Shown here in pieces: positions 53,392-59,902 of a stretch of DNA of 64,000 nt. Both the position numbers and the translations under genes were made by a program. Below the pieces are notes generated by a model, which was not told the origin of the DNA, searched no databases, and saw only the letters and a program-made list of their open reading frames with translations. Positions within the stretch are counted from its first letter, which is position 1. The number at the start of each line of letters is the position of its first letter. Source of the stretch: Citrobacter farmeri (GTDB taxonomy: Bacteria > Pseudomonadota > Gammaproteobacteria > Enterobacterales > Enterobacteriaceae); the NCBI RefSeq assembly GCF_019048065.1, contig NZ_CP077291.1:806001-870000 (forward strand), written 5' to 3'.

Positions 53392-54435
53392 TTATGGCTT
53401 GTCGCTCGGCGCTGCGGCGCTGATCTCGTCCACCATAGGTTTCAGATCCGGGTATTTATCCAGGAAGGCTTTCCAGACAGGCTGTACGGCCTGTGCGAAG
53501 AATGCGCGATCGGTTTCCCGGAAAGTGACCCCTTTGGCCTCCAGGTTTTTAATCGCTTCCAGCTCTTTCTGGCTGGCCTGCTGGCGTTCGTATTCTGTGG
53601 CTTCTTTCGCTGCGGCCAGCACGTCGGCACGTAATGGCTCTGGGATCTGCTCGAAGCTCTTCTTGTTCATGGCAATCATCAGTGGGTTATAGCTATGGCG
53701 GGTCAGCGTGCCATTTTTGATGATTTCATAATATTTGCTGGCGTAGATGGTGGGAGCATCGTGCTCGACGCCATCGATCACGCCCATTTGTAGGCTGGAA
53801 TAGACCTCCCCGCCCGGCATTGGAATGGCCACCGCGCCCATGTGATTCAGCGTGGCGATAAAGTTAGGTACCGGCAGCACGCGGATTTTCAGATTCTTTA
53901 AATCCTCTGGTTTTTCAATCGCCTTCTTGGTGTAGACGTTGCGCGCGCCGAGGTTATAGCCATAACCCAGCACCATCACGTTTGCTTTATCCATCATCAA
54001 CTTAGAAAGCTGCTCGCCGGCTTTGCCATCCAGCGCTTTCCCGACCTGGTCGTAGTCTTTAAACAGATAACCCAGATCCAGCACGCCGACCTCAGGGACC
54101 AGTGTGGCCCAGATTGAGGTACCTGAAATCATCATGTTAATGGCACCGATACGAACCTGCTGTGTGGCATCGGCTTCTTTTCCCAGCATCGCGTTGGCGA
54201 AATAGTTAAGTTTAATCTGTCCTTTTAACTTCTCGTTTTTATTAATGTTTTCCTGGAAACGATTGAACCAAATATAGTGCGCAGAGGAGTCATCTCCTGG
54301 CAGAGACGAGTAAACACGAAAATTGATTGCTGCCTGTGCTGAAGCGCTCAGAACACTGCCTGCAATCAGGGCGCTACTGAGGCAAGCGAGTGCCAGAAAA
54401 CGTCTGGCTGAACGAAACGGTGTTGTTTTCATCAT
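53392..54435 (-). CDS. TRAP transporter periplasmic binding protein, DctP type
   Basis: 347 residues with a signal peptide cleaved near SAQA (about residue 35). NYFANAMLGKEADATQQVRIGAINMM, the LKNLKIRVLPVPNFIATLNHMGAVAIPMPGGEVYSSLQMGVIDGVEH core and the conserved Arg that pairs with a carboxylate are typical. First gene of the operon, 106 bases downstream of an operator identical to that of the LacI gene. A sugar acid is the likely ligand, from the carboxylate-binding Arg plus the mutarotase. Confidence 0.9.
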   Translation of the reverse strand: MMKTTPFRSARRFLALACLSSALIAGSVLSASAQAAINFRVYSSLPGDDSSAHYIWFNRFQENINKNEKLKGQIKLNYFANAMLGKEADATQQVRIGAINMMISGTSIWATLVPEVGVLDLGYLFKDYDQVGKALDGKAGEQLSKLMMDKANVMVLGYGYNLGARNVYTKKAIEKPEDLKNLKIRVLPVPNFIATLNHMGAVAIPMPGGEVYSSLQMGVIDGVEHDAPTIYASKYYEIIKNGTLTRHSYNPLMIAMNKKSFEQIPEPLRADVLAAAKEATEYERQQASQKELEAIKNLEAKGVTFRETDRAFFAQAVQPVWKAFLDKYPDLKPMVDEISAAAPSDKP

Positions 54436-54540
54436 GATTATCCTTTCTCACAGTGTAGAGGTCGTGATAACGCCATCTGGCAAGGCTGACACAGCCAGCT
54501 GGTTTAACGAAAAAGTCGCTGAATCTGTTTTCTGTAACGT

Positions 54541-54560
54541 TTTAGTGTAACGTTACAGAC
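54541..54560 (-). promoter_or_regulatory. LacI-family operator, copy 2 (TRAP operon)
   Basis: Minus strand carries exactly the same 20 bases as 48915-48934, including TGTAACGTTACA, in the same orientation relative to its downstream gene. A further TGTAACGTT half-site is adjacent (54533-54541, plus strand). This predicts repression of the TRAP operon by the LacI-family protein encoded at 49020. Confidence 0.78.
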
Positions 54561-54696
54561 GCTATCCGACTCACTGTGCAAATGCAATATGCTTCCTTTC
54601 ATCAACGCCAGTGATATGTGAATTTTGTGGCAGGCATCGCTAATTTGCGGGTGAGTGTTACAAAACCGAAACGGGGTGTTCGCTGTTTAGTCACTG

Positions 54697-54826
54697 TTTA
54701 GCGGCGCAAGGCTCAGAATCCGGTCCTCCGTAGGCACCGAAGGGACAGACAGAAGTCTGTGTAAGCAGATTCGCGTTTACCAGGCGATAACTTTTACGCA
54801 TAGCCGCTTAGAAAACGGCATTTTTT
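54697..54826 (+). ncRNA. Candidate structured leader RNA of the racemase gene
   Basis: An outer stem AGCGGC/GCCGCT (54700-54705 with 54803-54808) could enclose a junction: stem GAATC/GATTC (54716-54720 with 54768-54772) holding two hairpins, GTCC/GGAC and ACAGAC-AGAA-GTCTGT (54745-54760). The 3' strand of the outer stem can instead form GCCG-loop-CGGC followed by TTTTTT (54803-54826), a terminator-like end. This mutually exclusive layout is that of a riboswitch or attenuator, but the 4-bp terminator stem is short, and I match it to no known class. Confidence 0.35.
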
Positions 54827-54884
54827 ACATAAGCATCAAGGTGATAGTGTCATTTGAAATTGTAGAGAAAGAGCGGTACAGGTG

Positions 54885-55619
54885 ATGAAACATACCATTG
54901 GGATTCTGGGCGGCATGGGGCCTGCGGCAACGGCGGACATGCTGGAAAAATTTGTTGAATTGCGCAGCGCCAACTGCGATCAGCAGCATATTCCGATAAT
55001 CGTTAGCTCAATTCCTGACATTCCCGATCGTACCGCCTGCCTGCTCTCCGGCGGCCCCTCTCCCTGGCACTATCTTGAGCGTTACCTGCACATGCTGGAA
55101 GATGCGGGGGCTGAATGCATCGTCATACCCTGTAACACCGCGCACTACTGGTTTGATGACTTACGGGCAGTGGCAAAGGCGGAAATGATCAGCATTCTGG
55201 ATGCCACGCTGAGTGATATTCCCCCCGGCGTAACCCGCGTCGGCCTGCTGGCAACGAATGCCACGCTGGCGACGGGGTTATATCAGAAAAAAATGATAGC
55301 GCAGGGACTCGCTCTGATTCAGCCGGAAGAGGCCGGTCAGGAGCAGGTAATGCAGGCAATTTACGCATTGAAAAGCGGTGATAAGGCCGCCGCGCAAAGT
55401 TTGTTGTTTCCACAAATTGAGCGACTGATTTCCCACGGTGCGCAGGTCATTATTATGGGCTGCACCGAGATCCCGTTAATTGTGGCTGGGCATGAGAACA
55501 AATTTGGCCGCCAGTTTATTGATTCAACCGCCTCTCTGGTTCACGCCGCTATTCGCTGGTATGAGTCATGGCCAGATACGCAGATAGAAGAGCCTGTGCA
55601 ACAGGTTGCCTGCGTTTGA
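54885..55619 (+). CDS. Aspartate/glutamate racemase family protein
   Basis: 244 residues from the ATG at 54885 (a GTG one codon upstream is an alternative). GILGGMGPAATADMLEKF, IPCNTAHYWFDDL and IMGCTEIPLI give both catalytic cysteines. Close in layout to the racemase at 33791 (DQQxIP, PCNTAHxW, ILDATL all shared). It ends 7 bases from the convergent hypT stop. Next to isoaspartyl dipeptidase, it may handle D-aspartate from damaged or foreign peptides; this is inferred from position. Confidence 0.87.
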   Translation: MKHTIGILGGMGPAATADMLEKFVELRSANCDQQHIPIIVSSIPDIPDRTACLLSGGPSPWHYLERYLHMLEDAGAECIVIPCNTAHYWFDDLRAVAKAEMISILDATLSDIPPGVTRVGLLATNATLATGLYQKKMIAQGLALIQPEEAGQEQVMQAIYALKSGDKAAAQSLLFPQIERLISHGAQVIIMGCTEIPLIVAGHENKFGRQFIDSTASLVHAAIRWYESWPDTQIEEPVQQVACV

Positions 55620-55626
55620 ATTGCGA

Positions 55627-56535
55627 TCAGGGGACCGTACGCAGGTGGTGCAGCTCCTTCCAGAACCGCTCCGCCAGGGGCGTCATCCGCGTATCCATTC
55701 GGTAGGCATAGGCCTGGATAGGAATAATCAGCTCGTCCTGGTCCAGCACAATAAGTTGTTTATTACGAATCTCCTGACGAATCGCATACTCCGGAAGCCA
55801 GGCGATTCCACACCCGTCCAGCGCAACCTGTTTAAGCAACTCACTCATCGAAGAGACAAAAAATGTGCTGAACGTTAGCTCAGTATGGCGGGTTAACGTT
55901 CGGTTGATCAGCCGCCCCATGTAGGAGTTTTGGCTATAGTTGAGCAGCGGAAAAGAGGGTTGGTCGAGTGTGTATCGTGGTTTTCCGTTCACATCGCTCG
56001 CGCAGACGGGGAATAGTTGCGACTCAAACAGATGAATATTGGCAAACGGAGGCTGGAGCAAGTTTTCGTCATAATAAGAGAAAATAAAATCACTTTGCCC
56101 TTCCCGCAACATATCAACAGCCTGATCGACATCGATCGCTTCAACCGACCAGGTAAACTGCGTTGGCATCTGGCTGACAATACCGGGTAACAGCCCCAGT
56201 GAGAGCGAGTGCGCCGCGGCAATCTTGATTTTTCGCAGCATGAAATCGCTACCGCCACGAAGCTCAGCCAGGTTGCTTTCCAGCTGTTGTAGAAGATGAC
56301 GTATCTGAGAGTGAAAGATTTTTCCCTGCTCGGAGAGTTGCAGCGGCGAGACCTGACGATTGAATAATTCAACGCCAACCGCGTTTTCCAGTGCGCGAAT
56401 GCGACGGCTGAAGGCGGGTTGTGAGACATTACGAATAATCGCAGCCTGGGAGAAGTTTCGGCACTTTTCCAGTGTCAGAAAGTCATACAGCCATTTCGTT
56501 TCAATGTTATACAAACCTGCACCACTCACATCCAT
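55627..56535 (-). CDS. hypT: Hypochlorite-responsive LysR-type regulator HypT
   Basis: 302 residues (E. coli HypT/YjiE 303), near-identical in the DNA-binding part (NIETKWLYDFLTLEKCRNFSQAA...NVSQPAFSRRIRALE). Met123, Met206 and Met230, the methionines whose oxidation activates E. coli HypT, are all present at the same numbers. Cys4 of the E. coli protein is Ser here. In E. coli it protects against HOCl by controlling cysteine, methionine and iron genes. The gene lies downstream of iadA, with a 70-base gap. Confidence 0.93.
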   Translation of the reverse strand: MDVSGAGLYNIETKWLYDFLTLEKCRNFSQAAIIRNVSQPAFSRRIRALENAVGVELFNRQVSPLQLSEQGKIFHSQIRHLLQQLESNLAELRGGSDFMLRKIKIAAAHSLSLGLLPGIVSQMPTQFTWSVEAIDVDQAVDMLREGQSDFIFSYYDENLLQPPFANIHLFESQLFPVCASDVNGKPRYTLDQPSFPLLNYSQNSYMGRLINRTLTRHTELTFSTFFVSSMSELLKQVALDGCGIAWLPEYAIRQEIRNKQLIVLDQDELIIPIQAYAYRMDTRMTPLAERFWKELHHLRTVP

Positions 56536-56546
56536 TGATCATCACC

Positions 56547-56594
56547 TGTCAGCCGTCTGTTTGCGCCATTTTACGGGCATTCACACGGCTGACA
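56547..56594. promoter_or_regulatory. Long inverted repeat between iadA and hypT
   Basis: TGTCAGCCGT and ACGGCTGACA are perfect 10-base arms separated by 28 bases, located between the iadA stop and the hypT start. It may end the iadA transcript or serve as a two-half-site operator for hypT autoregulation. Confidence 0.45.
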
Positions 56595-56605
56595 ACCGAT
56601 AGCTC

Positions 56606-57772
56606 TTACTCGAAGGTGCCCTTCACGCAGGCTTTACCGTCAACCACCATTCGTTTGCCGTGGGCATAAACCTGCTCAATCCGCAATTCCGGTGTCATCA
56701 CCAGCAGGTCGGCATCCTTCCCGGGGGCGATTTCGCCTTTAGTGGAAAGGTTAAGAAAGGTCGCCACACTGGTCGTCAGCGGACGCAGTGCATCGGTCAG
56801 GGTAAATCCGTAATCGTTTATTAGCGATTGTACGGTTTCGAGCAAACTCTCGAAGCCCGCCACGCCAATTCCGGTCAGTTTCCCGGCATCATCAAATAAC
56901 GGCTGGCTACCATTACCATCAGAACTGACCGTTATCCGGGCAAGCGGTATACCGGCTTTCACTGCACGCGCCACACCCTCCGCCGGCGCAACCGGATCGG
57001 GAATACCGCTGGTGATATCGATAGTTCCGCCTTTGAGAGCAAAGGCCAGAGCTTCTTCGAACAGTGCCTCATTGCGGTTAACGTGGGTGGGAAGCAGCTT
57101 ACTCATCGGCACATCGCTGTTTTCCAGAATGTCATACAGCGGTTTGAGCCCCTTTTTGCTGTCACCCATATGGAACACGCTAACCCCAGGTTTGCCGCCC
57201 AGCAGTCCACCCACGCGGGATTCCGCTGCCATGTTTGCCAGGTGATAATCACCAGGGGCGGCAGAGCGGTGGTCAGAGACGGCGCATTTTACGCCGATGA
57301 CGCGATCTATCAGCGCCACATCTTTTTCTACGGAACCGGTGATTGTCGGTGAAGGGACATGGTAAGCGCCGGTTAACATCCAGGCGGTGATCCCTTCTTC
57401 ATTTAGCGCCCGGGTTTTCGCCAGCAGGGATTCCGGATGGCGAGTCACAGAGTCAGTGCCGAGCAAACCAATGACGGTCGTGACCCCGGCTTCGGTCAGT
57501 TTGCTCAGTCTCACTTCTGGCGTTCGGGTCGTGGGACCCGCTTCGCCGCCGCCGCCAATCAGGTGAACATGCTGATCGATAAAGCCAGGACACAGAATCC
57601 GCCCTTTGAGATTGATAACCTTACAATCCGGTACAAGGTGTGGAGAGATATCGCGTGCTACGGCAATAATCTTGCCGTTGGCGAGAAACACGTCGCAAAT
57701 CCCCTGGTCTTCAGGAGTGTAAAGGTGTGCACCCTGCAGCAACGTAAATTCTGCAAAGGATAAATCAGGCAT
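56606..57772 (-). CDS. iadA: Isoaspartyl dipeptidase
   Basis: 388 residues (E. coli 390). Metal ligands His68 and His70 (FIDQHVH) and the carbamylated Lys162 (GVKCAVSDHRSA) are at the same numbers as in E. coli IadA; ITVSSDGNGSQP supplies the catalytic Asp. It hydrolyses beta-aspartyl dipeptides that arise from damaged proteins. Operon yjiH-yjiG-iadA, 12 bases after yjiG. Confidence 0.95.
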   Translation of the reverse strand: MPDLSFAEFTLLQGAHLYTPEDQGICDVFLANGKIIAVARDISPHLVPDCKVINLKGRILCPGFIDQHVHLIGGGGEAGPTTRTPEVRLSKLTEAGVTTVIGLLGTDSVTRHPESLLAKTRALNEEGITAWMLTGAYHVPSPTITGSVEKDVALIDRVIGVKCAVSDHRSAAPGDYHLANMAAESRVGGLLGGKPGVSVFHMGDSKKGLKPLYDILENSDVPMSKLLPTHVNRNEALFEEALAFALKGGTIDITSGIPDPVAPAEGVARAVKAGIPLARITVSSDGNGSQPLFDDAGKLTGIGVAGFESLLETVQSLINDYGFTLTDALRPLTTSVATFLNLSTKGEIAPGKDADLLVMTPELRIEQVYAHGKRMVVDGKACVKGTFE

Positions 57773-57784
57773 GGTAATTCCCTT

Positions 57785-58246
57785 TTAAACAATGAGTTGC
57801 ATAACCCAGATCGACAGCAGTGCGTTGATGGCGCACACCGCAATGATATGGGGATAATATTTGGCGTTCACTTCGGCGGTACCGAGGCAGCGACCCACGT
57901 TCTGCACAGGGTTACCCATCAGGTATATCGCCGGGAGCAGAACCGTTACGTCGTGACCATTCAATGCCCCTGCCGCGAGCAGACTGGCGGAAACGCCGAC
58001 CGCGCCGCCCATGCTCATTAGCGACGCTAACAGCACGGTGGCCGCTTCACCGGGAAGTCCCCACAGCGCCATGATCGGCTGGCAAATGTGCCCAACCCAG
58101 TCAAGTAGTCCGGTAATTTTCAGCGCCTGAATAATGACGAACGCCATGACCACGTTTGGCAGCAGGTTAGTGGTGGCAATAGTGAAGCCGCGGCGGGCAC
58201 CGTCGATAAACATGTCCATGACATTTTTGCGAACCTGAGTGGTCAT
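57785..58246 (-). CDS. yjiG: Inner-membrane protein YjiG (SpmB/gate-domain family)
   Basis: 153 residues, the same as E. coli YjiG. Several membrane segments, a nucleoside-recognition/gate domain with GLPGEAATVLLASLMSMGGAVGVS. It probably pairs with YjiH as a membrane carrier for peptides processed by IadA; transport function is inferred from operon context only. Start overlaps the yjiH stop by 4 bases. Confidence 0.92.
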   Translation of the reverse strand: MTTQVRKNVMDMFIDGARRGFTIATTNLLPNVVMAFVIIQALKITGLLDWVGHICQPIMALWGLPGEAATVLLASLMSMGGAVGVSASLLAAGALNGHDVTVLLPAIYLMGNPVQNVGRCLGTAEVNAKYYPHIIAVCAINALLSIWVMQLIV

Positions 58247-58929
58247 GCTTGTGCTCCTTGCGTTGGGTTACGGCGTTCTTCAAAATTGATCCAGATACGT
58301 AGCAGATTCGCGCCGACAAATTTAAACACCAGAATGACGGCCAGCGGGACGATAACAGACGTTCCCAGAAATGCGAAGACGGCGACGCCAGAGGAAAAAT
58401 AGTTAGTAATAATCGCGCTACCGCTGGTCTGGTAGGCTGCAAAAATAACTTTGTCGCGCTCAGTGATTTCGCCATCCTGCGCCAGTTCTTTCGTCATACC
58501 CGCAGCCGCATCGGTATTTTGTAAGTTCGCGATGAGCGCCAGCGAGCAGATGCCCGGAATGCCCAACAGCGGCTTTAGGATTGGCGTCATCAGTTGTTGA
58601 GCCGCGCGCAATCCGCCCAGACCGTCGGTTATTGAAATAATGCCCAGTGACAAAATGACAGATGGCGCGAGTTCCAGCGCGAAAAGAAAACCATCTTTTG
58701 CACCAGTACCGCCCGCCCCCCGGAAGGTTACGGACGTTTGTCCAGCCCCGTTTGCGATTTGGCCAAATGAACCGTTCAACACGGTAAAATCAAAAACACG
58801 CCACCAGCCTTCCGTTCCGGAAAATACGCCGGAAAAGAAAATGATGGTCAGAAAAAATGCCAGATACCCTTTAAGTCCGACTTTTTCTGCTGCAAGCGGC
58901 AGCGCCGCCTGTTCCCCTTGTTGCGCCAT
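58243..58929 (-). CDS. yjiH: Inner-membrane protein YjiH (gate-domain family)
   Basis: 228 residues (E. coli 227). Gate-domain membrane protein with GLGGLRAAQQLMTPILKPLLGIPGI and TSGSAIITNYFSSGVAVFAFLG. First gene of the yjiH-yjiG-iadA operon. Its upstream region holds overlapping inverted repeats. Confidence 0.92.
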   Translation of the reverse strand: MAQQGEQAALPLAAEKVGLKGYLAFFLTIIFFSGVFSGTEGWWRVFDFTVLNGSFGQIANGAGQTSVTFRGAGGTGAKDGFLFALELAPSVILSLGIISITDGLGGLRAAQQLMTPILKPLLGIPGICSLALIANLQNTDAAAGMTKELAQDGEITERDKVIFAAYQTSGSAIITNYFSSGVAVFAFLGTSVIVPLAVILVFKFVGANLLRIWINFEERRNPTQGAQA

Positions 58930-59272
58930 AGCGAACCCCGTTATTTTTTTGATGATGTGTGTTTATCGCGACAGGCCAAAAGTGGCCCGAACTCAATGAC
59001 CTTATCAGTCATGGGGATATGGGGAAAATGCAAGAATGTTTCGCACTATGCGTTTCTTGCATAGTGCGGCAGGCTCAGTCATCACGATCGCGTATGAGTG
59101 AGCATCCGATATCTTATTTTTAAATATATTATGTTGGACAGGGCGGGAAACTTCCGAGAACAGTGAGCGGTTCCTCACGACAAAGGTTAATGTAGGAGAT
59201 AGCCTGCCGTATTGTTTACACTATTCTCAATAACATAGCAGATCTAATGCCTCATGCTTTTCGGGGGGAATT
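58930..59272. promoter_or_regulatory. Divergent control region yjiH / response regulator
   Basis: 343 bp without a gene. It contains the overlapping inverted repeats at 59029-59068 and an AT-rich block TTTTTAAATATATTATG at about 59116-59132 that may hold promoter elements for the two-component genes. Confidence 0.55.
59029..59068. promoter_or_regulatory. Two overlapping, mutually exclusive inverted repeats
   Basis: CGCACTATGC-GTTTCTT-GCATAGTGCG (59042-59068) has perfect 10-base arms. TGCAAGAA (59029-59036) and TTCTTGCA (59054-59061) form a second perfect pair whose 3' arm lies in the loop and arm of the first. They cannot both fold at once. About 100 bases before yjiH. Confidence 0.6.
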
Positions 59273-59902
59273 ATGAGTGAAATACGTTCTCGCACGGCAA
59301 TTATAGTGGACGATCATCCTCTGGCGCGTATGGCTATTCGTGGTGTGCTGGAGAAAGATCACATTACGGTTCTCGGGGAGTATGAAGACGGTGCGATTGC
59401 GCTGAACAGTCTGGTAAAAACGACAGCGGATATTGTGGTTATTGACGTAGAGATCCCCGGTGTCGATGGTGTAGCGCTGGTGGAGAAGCTCAGAATGAAT
59501 CGCTATCCCGGTGTGCTGGTTGTTGTCTCCGCGAAAAACGATCGTTACTACAGCAAGCGCTGTGCGCAGGCGGGGGCGAACGCGTTTATCAGTAAAAAGC
59601 AGAACATGGATAACATCCTGGCGGCCATTAACGCCGCGCAGAATGGGTATACCTACTTTCCATTTTTCCCCGAAGAAGCCTCCGAAATCCTGACCGATTC
59701 GCAGCGTCTGGAGTCCCTTTCTGCACAAGAGATGAAGGTCATGGGGCATGTGCTGAGCGGTTTGGACAATTCGCAAATCGGCGAGATCATGCATATTAGT
59801 GGTAAAACCGTCAGTACTTATAAAACGCGACTAATGGAAAAACTCGGCTGTAAATCATTAATCGAACTGCTCTCTTTTGCTCACCAAAATAAGCTGACAT
59901 GA
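59273..59902 (+). CDS. EvgA-like response regulator (NarL/FixJ family)
   Basis: 209 residues; GGGGGGA precedes the ATG. Receiver domain with acidic pair Asp13-Asp14 (IIVDDHPL), phosphorylation site Asp58 (VVIDVEIPGVDG) and Lys88 (VVSAKND). C-terminal LuxR-type helix-turn-helix LSAQEMKVMGHVLSGLDNSQIGEIMHISGKTVSTYKTRLMEKLG. Resembles E. coli EvgA closely in layout but is clearly divergent in sequence, so a paralogue rather than EvgA itself. Its stop overlaps the kinase start by 3 bases. Confidence 0.9.
   Translation: MSEIRSRTAIIVDDHPLARMAIRGVLEKDHITVLGEYEDGAIALNSLVKTTADIVVIDVEIPGVDGVALVEKLRMNRYPGVLVVVSAKNDRYYSKRCAQAGANAFISKKQNMDNILAAINAAQNGYTYFPFFPEEASEILTDSQRLESLSAQEMKVMGHVLSGLDNSQIGEIMHISGKTVSTYKTRLMEKLGCKSLIELLSFAHQNKLT

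Noticed and set aside
54721..54760. Glycine-riboswitch-like words near GGCACCGAAGG
   Set aside because: Only a short word resembles the class; the remaining conserved core and order are missing.
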